64,000 nucleotides of DNA from CAKZML01 sp963823435. GTDB taxonomy: Bacteria; Pseudomonadota; Gammaproteobacteria; Steroidobacterales; BM003. The stretch covers positions 1,621,434 through 1,685,433 of the forward strand of contig CAWGLN010000001.1 of the NCBI GenBank assembly GCA_963823435.1, read 5' to 3'. Under the pieces are notes generated by a model. The model did not search any database, was not told the DNA's origin, and saw only the letters and a program-made list of their open reading frames with translations. The translations under genes and the position numbers were made by a program. Shown here in pieces: positions 7,459-17,385 of the stretch (its first letter is position 1; every line of letters begins with the position of its first letter).

Positions 7459-7786
7459 CAAACAACTTGATGCGGAAGAACGCTGGTTGCACCAGCAATT
7501 CAGCCAGGCGCTACCAGAGTTACCCGATAATGGATTCAGTCAACGGGTCCTTGGGCGCATTCGCCGCAGAGCGTTGTTGCGCAAGAGTCTGCCGGTAGGC
7601 GCACTGCTGGTCGGCGCCGGGATCGTCGCCTGGCCGGCGGTTGAATTGCTGGGGATGCTTGCCCAGCATATGACCGTGATTGGGCAATTGGATTGGCAGG
7701 AAGTAATTGCTGCCAACAAGACCGTGGCGCTGGGTTTGTTGCTGGGTCTGGCGAGCCCCCTGCTCGTGGCAATGCTGGAGGACTAA
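7451..7786 (+). CDS. Small membrane protein coupled to the sigma factor (possible anti-sigma)
   Basis: 111 residues from the ATG at 7451, inside the sigma stop region. A soluble acidic N-terminus (LDAEERWLHQQFSQALPELP, GFSQRVLGRIRRR) is followed by hydrophobic segments at about residues 46-62 and 90-106. Position and topology fit a membrane anti-sigma factor. It lacks the His/Cys zinc motif of ZAS-type anti-sigmas. I do not recognise a named family; the function is inferred from coupling alone. Confidence 0.65.
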   Translation: MNDKQLDAEERWLHQQFSQALPELPDNGFSQRVLGRIRRRALLRKSLPVGALLVGAGIVAWPAVELLGMLAQHMTVIGQLDWQEVIAANKTVALGLLLGLASPLLVAMLED

Positions 7787-7793
7787 TTGCCGG

Positions 7794-9590
7794 CTAGTCC
7801 ACCGCCAGGTGCATTTTTTCCAGCAATTGCTGGAAACGCGGGTCGTCGCGCAGGCGGTCGAATGTTCTGTCGGATTTGAGATACACGAGACCGGGGTCCC
7901 GAATAGCGAAGCCACGCTCCAGCCAGGTCATGGCGGAATTTGCATCCCCACGTTGAGCGTATACCTGGGCAATCTGGTAGGAGGCTGACTCTCCGATCGT
8001 AGTGATTAGTAAATTCAGTTGGGTCTGGGATTCTGCTGTCTTGCCCAGCTTGTCCAGCGCCATGGCTTGTCCGCTAAGGGAAAGAAAATCGAATTTCTCC
8101 AGCTTGAATTCCTCCAGGGCCTCACCGAATTTACCATCCCTCAAGAAGTGCCGGCCGAATCGGTAATGGGTTCCTGAGCGGCCGGGGTCCATCTCCTGCA
8201 CGCGACGCAGTATTTCGAGTGCCTGGTCAAAATTCCCGGTCCAAGCATAGGCGCTGGCCAGTCCAGTCTGAATTCCCCAATCCAGAGGATCCAGGATGGC
8301 TGCTCGCTGCATATAGCGAAGCGCTTCTTCCTGTCTGCCCAGGATGCTTTCCAGTCTCGCCAGTTCCTGCAAAATTTTTGCATCCCCCGGCCTCAGGGTC
8401 AGGGCCCGGTCCAGGGAAGCCTCGGCCCCCGACCAGTCCCAGTCGGAACCGGTTTGCACAGCGGCAAGGGCCAGGTAGGCTTCGGGCAGAGAGTCATCCA
8501 GTTCCAGGGCCCTGTTGGCGGCGGCGCGAGCCTTCTCATAGCCCACTGTAAAATCGCTGCTGTATCCGGTATGCCAGGCTGTGGCGCTGGCCAGGCCGGC
8601 CCAGGCCAGTGCCATGGCCGGGTCCAGGCCGATGGCGCGTTGATAATGATCAATCGCTACCAACGCGTCTTCCAGCGTATTGAGCTTTTCGGCGTAACGC
8701 CCCTTGAGGTACTCGGTATAGGCGGCCGCATTGGTTGCAGTCACGTGGGAGTCTGCGGCCCGGGCTTCCGCTCCCAGCAGGGCGACTTTCAAGGCCTTTG
8801 TCACTTCCCCGGCGATCTCATCCTGGACCGCGAAGATGTCCTCCAGGGTGCGATCGAAGGTCTGGGACCACAGGTGGAAGCCGTTGTCGGCGTTTACCAG
8901 CTGGGCCGTTATGCGAATGCGCTCACCGCTTTTTTGTACGCTGCCCTCGAGAATATTGGCCACGCCCAGTTGCTGACCCACGCTGCGCAGATCTTCATTC
9001 TTGCCCTTGAAGGCAAACGAGGAGGTGCGACCGGCCACCTGCAATCCCGGCACCTGGGCCAGTCCATTGAGCAGATTCTCGGTCAGCCCGTCGGTGAAAT
9101 ATTCCTGGTCTTTGGCCGGGCTCATGTCCACAAAAGGCAGCACGGCCACGGATTGCTTTTGCGGCGCATCATTGTCTGTTGTTGGCTCGGCCAGGGTTTC
9201 AGTGGAAACGGCCCTCGTCGTCACGGCAGCCGTATTTGCGTCCCGCTGCAAAACACGGTCCCCGATCAACAGTAATACAGCGACGACCAGGCTCACCGTG
9301 ATCACGGTGTTGAGCTTGCGAGCGGTTTCGGAGGTGATGGATTGCTCTGGCGATACCGTCTGGGCGGGTTTCAGGCCCTCGGGAGTCATTTCATACACCC
9401 AGGCAAATACCAGGGCTACGGGAAAGCCCAGCGCCAGCAGGCCCGCTACCAGGCGCAGACTCCAGCCTGGCACCTCCAGCAGACCAAACAGTACATCCGC
9501 CACCTGCAGGATGATCCATCCACCCACAAGATAGAGGGCGGCGATCCGAAACAGATTTCGGCGCTTAAGTTCGGAAAACAGTGATCCCAT
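7794..9590 (-). CDS. TPR membrane protein with FlgO-like domain (adenylate-cyclase-associated type)
   Basis: 598 residues from the ATG at 9590; an ATG at 9599 is also possible. The N-terminus SELKRRNLFRIAALYLVGG, with a second hydrophobic stretch (LRLVAGLLALGFPVALVFAW) and a third TM at about residues 97-115, is the anchor seen in TPR proteins of proteobacteria that often carry a cyclase or winged-helix module. Next comes an FlgO-like segment (SVAVLPFVDMSPAKDQEYF, residues about 147-260), then TPR repeats to the end (PGDAKILQELARLESILGRQ, DPLDWGIQTGLASAYAW). No cyclase catalytic domain is present. It probably scaffolds a membrane or periplasmic complex. It converges on the ECF operon. Confidence 0.8.
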   Translation of the reverse strand: MGSLFSELKRRNLFRIAALYLVGGWIILQVADVLFGLLEVPGWSLRLVAGLLALGFPVALVFAWVYEMTPEGLKPAQTVSPEQSITSETARKLNTVITVSLVVAVLLLIGDRVLQRDANTAAVTTRAVSTETLAEPTTDNDAPQKQSVAVLPFVDMSPAKDQEYFTDGLTENLLNGLAQVPGLQVAGRTSSFAFKGKNEDLRSVGQQLGVANILEGSVQKSGERIRITAQLVNADNGFHLWSQTFDRTLEDIFAVQDEIAGEVTKALKVALLGAEARAADSHVTATNAAAYTEYLKGRYAEKLNTLEDALVAIDHYQRAIGLDPAMALAWAGLASATAWHTGYSSDFTVGYEKARAAANRALELDDSLPEAYLALAAVQTGSDWDWSGAEASLDRALTLRPGDAKILQELARLESILGRQEEALRYMQRAAILDPLDWGIQTGLASAYAWTGNFDQALEILRRVQEMDPGRSGTHYRFGRHFLRDGKFGEALEEFKLEKFDFLSLSGQAMALDKLGKTAESQTQLNLLITTIGESASYQIAQVYAQRGDANSAMTWLERGFAIRDPGLVYLKSDRTFDRLRDDPRFQQLLEKMHLAVD

Positions 9591-9679
9591 GGCCGACATT
9601 ATTACCACATACCTTGTTGATTGCCCTGTTTCCTTCGTCGCAGCGTGTCGATGCCACTCTGGCGAAACATCCGATTGCC

Positions 9680-10867
9680 TTACTTGGGCAGCGCCAGGCG
9701 ATTGTATTTTTTCAGGGTCTCCTGCAAGCGGTCGTGCGGCAATTCTATCACCCGGTGGCCGTCAAAGCCGGTCATGGTTTGCGCCGCGACCAGCGCATTG
9801 ATGATGGCTTCTTCCGTGGCCAGGGCGGTGGCCTCGAAGAACGGGGTGATGCGCTCGTTCGGCAGTAGCTGGGCGGTGGGCAAGCCGGTGGCGGCACCGG
9901 CACCCGGGTTCGCGGTGGAGAACGCGATGAAAATATCCCCCGAGGAATTACTGGCCATGCCACCGGTACGCGCCACACCCATGCTTACGCGCTTGGCGAT
10001 ACGCTTGAGCTGGTGAGGAAGTAGCGGGGCATCGGTGGCGACGACCACGATGATAGAACCCATATCCCGGTCGACCTTGTTGGGCTTGAGGCTGGCGTAG
10101 GCGGGCAACTCGGGGATCTCCAGCCCTACCGGCACACCGGCCACGGTCAATTGGTAGCGGGAGCCGAAATTCGCCTGCACCAGTACGCCCACGGTGAAGT
10201 CACCACTTTCGTCATGCACCACACGCGAGGAGGTGCCGATGCCGCCCTTGAACTCGTAGCAAATCATACCGGTGCCGCCACCCACGCCGCCTTCTTCCAC
10301 CGGGCCGCTCCTGGCGTTGTCCAGTGCCGCCCAGGCATGTTCCGGCTTCACGTGGAAACCGTTCAGGTCGTTAAGCCACCCGTCCCAGGTCTCGCCCACC
10401 ACGGGCAGGGACCACCAGTCATCGGTGTCAAAATCGTAGTGATCCACGGACCAGGCAATCACGGCGTCGCGCACGACGCCCACGCTGTGGGTATTGGTAA
10501 TCATGACCGGGCCATACATCATGCCGGACTCTTCCACCCAGGTAGTGCCGGTCATTTCACCGTTTCCGTTCTGGGTGAACCAGCCGGCGAACACGCCGTC
10601 CAGGGGACTGGTCTTGCCGCGGGGCAAAATCGCGGTTACACCCGTACGCACCACCGCTTCATCCCCACCTGGCTCACCGCTGATGATGGTGGAGTGACCG
10701 ACCTCGATGCCGGCCACATCGGTGATGGCATTCAGAGGTCCCGGTTCGCCCACGAAAGGCACGCCCAGGTCGCGTGCGCGTACGTTCTCTCCGGCCAGTG
10801 AAACATTGGCAATCAGGGCCATCGCGAGCAGGGTCAAAATTCCCCGTATGAATGATGATGTGGTCAT
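9680..10867 (-). CDS. Exported S58-family (DmpA-like) aminopeptidase
   Basis: 395 residues from the ATG at 10867, with a cleavable signal peptide (residues 1-25, ending NVSLAGE). The body opens with RARDLGVPFVGEPGPLNAIT and contains VTAILPRG, TNTHSVGVVRDA, GGVGGGTGM and, near residue 210, FKGGIGTSSR, where members of the family self-cleave ahead of a Thr/Ser nucleophile. DmpA/BapA enzymes are N-terminal-nucleophile hydrolases that release D- or beta-amino acids from peptides. The signal peptide places it in the periplasm. The next gene upstream on the same strand is a sodium:solute symporter, a natural partner for importing the product. Confidence 0.9.
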   Translation of the reverse strand: MTTSSFIRGILTLLAMALIANVSLAGENVRARDLGVPFVGEPGPLNAITDVAGIEVGHSTIISGEPGGDEAVVRTGVTAILPRGKTSPLDGVFAGWFTQNGNGEMTGTTWVEESGMMYGPVMITNTHSVGVVRDAVIAWSVDHYDFDTDDWWSLPVVGETWDGWLNDLNGFHVKPEHAWAALDNARSGPVEEGGVGGGTGMICYEFKGGIGTSSRVVHDESGDFTVGVLVQANFGSRYQLTVAGVPVGLEIPELPAYASLKPNKVDRDMGSIIVVVATDAPLLPHQLKRIAKRVSMGVARTGGMASNSSGDIFIAFSTANPGAGAATGLPTAQLLPNERITPFFEATALATEEAIINALVAAQTMTGFDGHRVIELPHDRLQETLKKYNRLALPK

Positions 10868-11010
10868 GGTTGGAGTCCTGGGTCGTATTTGTTTGAGGGC
10901 CTGATTTTGGCAACGGTTTGAATTCACTGAAGTGGCAGACTACACCAGGATAGCCACCCGCGTCACCGCGCGCAGGCGTCCGCGTCACAGGTCCCCGCGA
11001 CACTGACCAG

Positions 11011-12585
11011 CTAGGCTCCGGAATTGCCACGAGTCCCGGTGAACAGCTTTTGCACATGACCCGGGTCCAGGGCTTGGGTGAATATCGACACCAGCCAGGT
11101 TGTCAGCAGTGAAACAATCTCACCCATGGCCGAGCAGGAAAAGGGATTGGGCGCCTCCTGTTGCAACCAGGTGGCCGCTTCCTGCAAGACGCCCCCTGCA
11201 AACCAGGCCGGATTCACCAGTCCTGCGTGCAGCGCGGCAAATACACTCACCCCGCTGAGCAGGCCGGCATAGGCGCCGGCGCGGGTCACACCCGACCATA
11301 ACGCGCCCAGCACCAGGGGGCCGGCAAATGCCGCCAACAATCCCCCCGTACCCATCCAGACCAGCAAGGCCACGTTACGGTCCATCAGCAGCCAGGCCAT
11401 GGCTGCGCACAGAAGCAATATCACCACGCTGCTGATCCGGCTTATGGCCAGGACCCGGCGGTCCAGCGTGGGCGCATCCGGTGGATGCTTCAGACGGGGT
11501 ACGACAGACAAGCGGTACAAGTCATTGGCGATCACCTGTGAAGAAGAAATCACCAGGCCATCTGCGGTGGACATGATGGCTGCCAGGATGGCGACGCCAA
11601 GGAGGGCGGCCAGCCAGGGCGATAGCAGGGAGGTGAACAGGGCGGGCAGGGCATCATTGGTGCTTTGTCCTGGCTGCAGTAGCGCATCGCCGAGCACCGC
11701 CCGGGCCAGCAAGCCACCCAGACCCATCATGCCCAGGGTCAGGCCGAAGATGCAGGCCAGCCTGAGGAACCGGTAGCGGGAGGTAGAGGATTTTAGCGCC
11801 CAGAGCTTGTTACCAATATGCGGCAACATGCCCAGGGGCAGGTGGGCCAGTGGAATAGCGGCGATAGACCACCAGGAATGATAAACAGGCATGTCCGGAT
11901 TGGGCACCGAGACCAGGCGTGTATCCTGGGCCGCCAACAGGTCCAGGATATTGCCTTGCACACCGTAGCCGGATACAAGCCAGGCCACCAGGCCCAGCGC
12001 GATGACCAGCATCAGTGCGCCCTGCAGCGCATCGGTAAGAATGTCTGCATGGGCGCCGCCCAGGACCACGTAAACCAGCAGCACACCCACGGTGATGCCC
12101 AGGGCCAAGGCCGGGTCCAGACCCAGCATGTGCTTGAACATCACCAGGCCCGATAGCAATTGGCCCGCCAGGTAGAACAGCAGCAACAGTGAGAACACTG
12201 ATACCAGGATGCGGATCGCTTCCGACTGGTATCGCTCCCCAAGAAACTCGGGTATCGAGCGACTGCCGAACAATTCGCCACCATTGCCCACCACCCGCAT
12301 ACACAGCAATACACCCAGGTAGACTCCGGCCGGATACAATACGGCCGAGGCCATGGCCGATATACCCGCGCTGTAGGCAAGACCGGGAAACCCGATGAAC
12401 GTCGCGCCACTGGCGGTGGTGGCGGCGAAGGCCAGGGCGAGCACCAGCGGCCCATAAGAGCCACGCGCGGTGGCGTAGTCATCCGCGCTTTTAACACGGG
12501 TGCGTGCGAGCAGTCCCAGGCCAAGCATCAGCAGGATGTACAGAATCAGGAATAACCAGACCCACCGGGTGAGAGTCACCGTCAA
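11011..12585 (-). CDS. Sodium:solute symporter (SSS family)
   Basis: 524 residues with about 13 hydrophobic segments. The start is TTG at 12585 or GTG at 12579. Diagnostic text includes KSADDYATARGSYGPL after TM1, ATTASGATFIGFPGLAYSAG in TM2, and SSSQVIANDLYRL with AAIMSTADGLV in the central sodium-site helix. The family imports amino acids, short acids or sugars with sodium. Substrate cannot be read from the sequence; the adjacent exported DmpA-like peptidase suggests an amino acid or small peptide product. The intervening 143 bases contain no obvious terminator, so an operon is possible. Confidence 0.92.
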   Translation of the reverse strand: MTVTLTRWVWLFLILYILLMLGLGLLARTRVKSADDYATARGSYGPLVLALAFAATTASGATFIGFPGLAYSAGISAMASAVLYPAGVYLGVLLCMRVVGNGGELFGSRSIPEFLGERYQSEAIRILVSVFSLLLLFYLAGQLLSGLVMFKHMLGLDPALALGITVGVLLVYVVLGGAHADILTDALQGALMLVIALGLVAWLVSGYGVQGNILDLLAAQDTRLVSVPNPDMPVYHSWWSIAAIPLAHLPLGMLPHIGNKLWALKSSTSRYRFLRLACIFGLTLGMMGLGGLLARAVLGDALLQPGQSTNDALPALFTSLLSPWLAALLGVAILAAIMSTADGLVISSSQVIANDLYRLSVVPRLKHPPDAPTLDRRVLAISRISSVVILLLCAAMAWLLMDRNVALLVWMGTGGLLAAFAGPLVLGALWSGVTRAGAYAGLLSGVSVFAALHAGLVNPAWFAGGVLQEAATWLQQEAPNPFSCSAMGEIVSLLTTWLVSIFTQALDPGHVQKLFTGTRGNSGA

Positions 12586-12796
12586 TTCTCCATTTCATTG
12601 AGGCTGGGCAAGGATACCGGTTTCTGCACCACCGGTCCCGGCGACCTTCTGGACTGGATAGGTCGTAATACGAAGAATGCAGGACTTTCAGTTTTTACCT
12701 ACAGCCGGTCCTGGGCTGGTTATGATAGGTTCAGGCTTGCGAAGCTGCACCTATGACAGGCGCTGTGATGATGACCGGGGCTGCGGGAGAAAAACA

Positions 12797-13642
12797 ATGA
12801 GCGAGTCAGGAAAGATCGGTTTCAGAAGCATTGCGTGCGGCGCGGTAGCAATACTGATGGGACTTGCCGGAGCTGCAACAAGCGTGCAGGCAGCTGAAAA
12901 CGGGGAGACGGACGGGACGTTTTCCGGATCAAAATGGGTACTGTCGCTGGGGCTGTTTTACCCCAAGGTAGACACCTACATTCGGGTCGATGGTACGGGC
13001 GGTATCCTGGGCACGGAATTGAATTTTGACACCCTGGGCCTCGGGAAGAACGAGATGCTGCCTGAATTGGGCGTTGTCTGGCAGGTTAGTTCACGGCACG
13101 CAATGTGGGCGACTTACTTTGAGCTGGAGCGCAGTGGTTTTACCAACACCGCCATCGAGATTCGCGTAGGTGATACCGTTTTTCCTGTCGATGCAAATAT
13201 TGATGCCCGGTTCTACAGCAAGGTCCTGGCTGCGGGTTATGGCTATTCTTTCTTCAACGATAACGTCAAGTTTTTTGGATTCCGTATCGGATTGAACGTG
13301 CAGGACGTGGGATTGGGACTGGAAGCCGAGAGTGGATTGTTCACGGAAACAGCTGACGTCACCGCACCCCTGCCGACCCTTGGACTCATTGGAGGATATC
13401 GCCTTTCCGAGAATTGGCACTTGACCGGACAAGCCGGCTATTTGGGCCTGACGATAGATGAGTACGAAGGTGCAATAACAGAGCTGTCGGCAAGACTGGA
13501 CTATTTGATTGGAGAGCATTTTTCACTGGGCCTGTCCTACCAGTACCTGAAGGTGGATGTGGATTCTGAGGACGAGAAGTGGCTGGGTAGATTTCGCTAC
13601 GAATATTTCGGCCCTGCGCTACAGCTGGGCTACCGGTTCTAG
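12797..13642 (+). CDS. Outer-membrane beta-barrel protein
   Basis: 281 residues from the ATG at 12797 (frame open from 12677). The signal peptide ends near SVQAAEN (about residue 34). The mature part alternates amphipathic strands with charged turns (MWATYFELERSGF, YSFFNDNVKFFGFRIGL, FSLGLSYQYLKVDVD) and ends in LQLGYRF, with the terminal Phe recognised by the BAM machinery. Eight or more strands are likely. It is a porin- or OmpW-like barrel of unknown ligand. It diverges from the symporter gene; a 110-base gap separates it from the His-tailed membrane protein. Confidence 0.75.
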   Translation: MSESGKIGFRSIACGAVAILMGLAGAATSVQAAENGETDGTFSGSKWVLSLGLFYPKVDTYIRVDGTGGILGTELNFDTLGLGKNEMLPELGVVWQVSSRHAMWATYFELERSGFTNTAIEIRVGDTVFPVDANIDARFYSKVLAAGYGYSFFNDNVKFFGFRIGLNVQDVGLGLEAESGLFTETADVTAPLPTLGLIGGYRLSENWHLTGQAGYLGLTIDEYEGAITELSARLDYLIGEHFSLGLSYQYLKVDVDSEDEKWLGRFRYEYFGPALQLGYRF

Positions 13643-13753
13643 CCCGGGAGGGTTTTCGCGAAACGAAACCGGTCCTGTAAAGACACGGATTGGCAACGCT
13701 TCCTGAAGGCGCACAATGTTCTTGACGGTCCGTAACTCAAGGAGGAGTAGGCG

Positions 13754-14251
13754 ATGCGTCAGCAAGATATCAAGGCGGATGTCAGCTATTTCATCCTGAT
13801 GTGCCTGGTGGCGTGCTTGCTGGTGCCACCCGCATTTGGCGGGGTGGTTCTCAATGTAATGCGTATTGCCGGGCTGGCGGTGGGTGAGTGGCCTGACGTG
13901 TCCGCAGCCTTGTTTGGCATGGTCGCTTTCAGCGTTCCAGCCTTTGCGATTATCGGTCTGGCGGGTTCCCGCTATATAAATCATGCCCGTGACGCCCGGT
14001 CCTCGGCTGAGCGTTTTACCCTGCTACGCTGGGGCCTGATCGGTGGGACTGTCTTGCTCAATGTGGTTTTTGTCCAGGCGCTGATGGATGCGCCGGCAAC
14101 CTTGCAGGGCCTGACCGCGACCTTGACCGATACCAGCGATGTATTCATGTACGCCTTCACCGAGCTATTCGTATTCGGTTGTGGCGCAGCGGTAGGTATG
14201 TTGTTCGCTGCGATGGCCGGTCACGGTCACCGGGGTCATCACGCCCATTGA
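13754..14251 (+). CDS. Four-TM membrane protein with His-rich C-terminus
   Basis: 165 residues with an AAGGAGGAG ribosome site upstream. Four hydrophobic segments at about residues 12-32, 45-68, 92-110 and 132-152. The C-terminal tail ends HGHRGHHAH, with five histidines in nine residues, which could bind Ni, Zn or Cu. I do not recognise the family. A transporter accessory or metal-sensing role would be speculation. It ends one base before a possible reverse-strand frame. Confidence 0.6.
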   Translation: MRQQDIKADVSYFILMCLVACLLVPPAFGGVVLNVMRIAGLAVGEWPDVSAALFGMVAFSVPAFAIIGLAGSRYINHARDARSSAERFTLLRWGLIGGTVLLNVVFVQALMDAPATLQGLTATLTDTSDVFMYAFTELFVFGCGAAVGMLFAAMAGHGHRGHHAH

Positions 14252-14667
14252 TCACTTCTGGTGGTTCAGACCATGGGATGTCTGCTTGCGGGCGTTTTCC
14301 TGTGCCAATGAAAGCGCAAGCGGCTGCGTGAGCGCCTGTACAGGGCCTTCAGGATAATCCGGAAGTACTCCACCCGATGGCGACTGCGATGCGGGTTGTT
14401 GTCCCATTGCCGGCGTATTGCTGCCCGGCAACCCCGGTCTCGATCCTTTCATGGTTGGCGGGCTCAGCGCCTTGACAGCGGCTGAGGTACTGACCGTGAC
14501 AACTGCGCCCGGTGTGGCTGCATTGTGCCGACCCCGTGCTATGATCCGGCGAATTGTGCCGCGTCGGGGCAGACCCGGACGCCCAAGACCTGCGCTTGTT
14601 GTTGCGCACGGAACTTTATCGTCCGCAGCGACTCACACATTGGTAACCAGTACGGAGATAACCAACG
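14252..14667. other. Intergenic stretch with a doubtful reverse-strand frame
   Basis: A reverse-strand frame is open from about 14637 to 14252 (internal Met at 14452, MKGSRPGLPGSN..., ending GLNHQK). It is rich in Pro, Ser and Gln, lacks an upstream ATG and shows no family. It overlaps what must be the promoter region of the metalloprotease gene. I do not call a gene here. Confidence 0.3.
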
Positions 14668-17213
14668 ATGAAGCATTTCCTGACCCCTTTTATTGCCTGG
14701 GCATTGCTCTGCGTGTCCTTGCCTGCCAGCGCCAAGGCAAGCGATGCTCCCGCTGAGGAAGCACCCAAGACGATCGCCGAACTCACCGAGGACAGCGAAC
14801 GTATAGAAGGTCTGTTCACCTTTTATCGCAACAAGAAAACCGGCCTGGTGCATATGCTGATCAAGCCCGATCAGCTGGGTAAGGAATTCATCTATTTTGC
14901 CCAGGCTGCCAATGGCGTGGTGCAGAGCGGCTATTTCCGCGGCGCCTACCTCGTGAATGACGTGGTCTCGGTGCAGCGCTACTACGACCGTATCGAGTTG
15001 GTCGCAGAAAACACGGCATATTATTTTGACCCGGACAATGCAGTGTCACGCGCGGCCGATGCCAATCGGACCTCCTCCGTCCTTGCGGTGGAAAAAATAG
15101 CCGCAGAGGATGCGGTGACCGGCGAAATGTTGATTGCTGTGGACAAGCTGTTTCTTTCCCAGAGCCTGTACCAGGTCAAGCCCACGCCCGACCCCGAGGC
15201 GGATGCGGCCGGCACCTGGGCGCTGGGTTCCTTGAGTGCGGAGAAGAGCAAGATCACCGGTCTGCGCAGCTATCCCGACAATGCCGATGTGGAGGTTGAG
15301 TACATATTTGAGGATCCGGCCCCGCGCTATGACTTGCTGGAGGGCGCGGATGAAATCACCGACCCACGCAATGTTGCAGTGAGGGTGATGCACAGCTTCA
15401 TCAAGATGCCTGACAATGATTTTCAGCCAAGATTTGACGACCCCCGGGTGGGCTACTTCGGCGAGAAGGTCACTGACCTGACCTCCAATAGCGCCACTCC
15501 GTACCGCGACCTGATTACGCGCTGGAACCTGGTCAAGCAGGATCCGGCAGCCGAGATTTCGGAACCGGTAGAACCAATAGTGTGGTGGATGGAAAACACC
15601 ACGCCGGTAGAGTGGCGTGAGCTGATCAAGACGGCGGCCGAGAAATGGAACCAGTCCTTTGAGAAAGCCGGTTTCCGCAATGCCCTGGTTGTGAAACTTC
15701 AGCCCGATGACGCAGACTGGGATGCCGGAGATATCCGCTATAACGTGTTGCGCTGGACCTCTTCGCCGACGCCGCCTTTTGGCGGCTACGGTCCGAGTTT
15801 CTCCAATCCCCGCACGGGTCAGTTGATTGGCGCCGATATCATGTTGGAGTACTCCTTTGTCAATCGCCACCTGATAGCCAGGAAGTTATTGCAGCCTGTT
15901 GCCGGTGGTCAGGATCCATCGCTGTATTGCTCCCTGGGTCATGGCCTGAAGTTGAGCAATATGCTGGGCTTCACACTGGCCACGGCCACCGGCCTGGGCA
16001 GCGAGATGGAGGAGCGGATCGTGCATGACGCCATGAACTACCTGATCCTGCACGAACTGGGTCACACCCTGGGTTTGAACCACAATATGAAGGCCACCCA
16101 GATGATCAGCCGTGAGCAGGCTGTCGACCCGGTCTATGTTGCCGAGAATGGCCTGGCCGGATCGGTGATGGATTATCCCGCGGTGAACTTCGCGCCGGTG
16201 GGCCAGGTGCAGACCGATTTCTATATGATCCGTCCCGGCCCCTACGATGACTGGGCCATCGAGTATGGTTATTCAACGGCCTTGCCGGATGCCGAGGCAG
16301 AGGAAGACCGCTTGCAGGCTATCCTGGCACGCTCGGTTGAGCCGGAGCTGGCTTTTGGCAACGATGCCGACGATATGCGGGCGCCGGGCAAGGCTATAGA
16401 CCCCCGGGTAAACATCTACGACATGACCAGTGATTCCATCGGATATGCCGAGGACAGGATTGCGTTGCTGCGCAACACGCTGGATGGGCTGGAGGGCAAG
16501 TACCGCGAGCCTGGCGCCTCCTTCCAGGAACTTCACGACGCCTTCCAGGTGGTGATGGTTGAGTGGGCGCGTTCGGCCGCCGTCATCTCGCGTTATATCG
16601 GAGGCGTATACGTGGATCGGGCCATGGTAGGGCAACAGGAACAGACCCGGCCTTTCACGCCCGTGGACCTGGCTATCCAGCAAAGCGCCATGCTGCGCCC
16701 TGGGCAGGGATGTATTCGCCCCGGAGGCATTTGATATTTCGCCGGACCTGTACAGCCACCTGGCGCAACAGCGGCGGTTTTACGATTTCTACAGCACCAC
16801 CGAGGATCCCAAGATTCACGACATGGTGCTGGCCATACAGAGTGGCGTACTGGATCAGTTGCTGCACCCGGTGGTGTTGAAACGTATTACCGATACGCGT
16901 CTTTATGGCAACCAACTACAAGCTGGCCACATTCATGGATGATTTGACCGCGGCTATTTTCGATGCGGATTTGTCTGGCAATGTGAATACTTTCCGCCAG
17001 AATCTGCAGACCAATTACGTGCAGCGTCTGGCAGCGATGGTAAAAGAGGAAACCCGCGCTGGGTTCGATACGCAGGCCCAAGCCATGGCCCTGTATCAGC
17101 TGACCACCGTGCGCAAGAATATTGGTAGTCGTCGTGGCATGGACGATGAGACCCGTGCGCATAGCCAGAATCTTATCCTGATTATCGACCGGGCTCTGGA
17201 AACCCTGGGCTGA
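14668..17213 (+). CDS. Secreted zinc metalloprotease (DUF5117/DUF5118/DUF4953 type), two frameshifts
   Basis: Signal peptide at residues 1-24 (ends ASAKA). A DUF5118/5117-type N-terminal half starts IEGLFTFYRNKKTGLVHMLI, then comes the DUF4953-type peptidase with HELGHTLGLNHN (DNA about 16048-16083) followed by the Met-turn-like SVMDYPAVNFAP. The frame shifts near 16700, then LGRDVFAPEAFDISPDLYSH continues. It shifts again near 16905 before YKLATFMDDLTAAIF and a clean end at 17213. About 848 residues in all, normal for the family. It is an exported zinc peptidase of unknown substrate. A terminator follows and a beta-propeller gene comes next. A paralogue lies at 56077-58543 on the other strand. 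Confidence 0.9.
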
Positions 17214-17241
17214 TACCAGCTCGTATCAAGCGAGTATACAA

Positions 17242-17267
17242 GGGCGCCCGGGTGGCGCCCTTTTTTT
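17242..17267 (+). terminator. Rho-independent terminator
   Basis: GGGCGCC-CGGGT-GGCGCCC followed by seven T residues, 28 bases after the metalloprotease stop. It separates the metalloprotease from the propeller gene, although some read-through is possible. Confidence 0.92.
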
Positions 17268-17385
17268 ACCTGCAGCTTATGCGCTTGCGAGCCTTACAAC
17301 GCCCGATAGTTATGGCAGACTGGGCTGCTTCCAAAATCAAGCGTCGTAGGCCGGGTGCCGCCCGTCAACGACAAAGGGGGATGTA

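Noticed and set aside
8454..9275. 273-codon forward frame opposite the TPR/FlgO gene
   Set aside because: Antisense shadow; the reverse-strand protein has the complete domain pattern.
14252..14637. Reverse-strand open frame of about 128 codons after the His-tailed protein
   Set aside because: No start before the internal Met at 14452, biased composition, no family, and it would occupy the promoter region of the metalloprotease gene.
15046..15870. 274-codon reverse frame inside the first metalloprotease
   Set aside because: Antisense to a conserved DUF5117/4953-type region.
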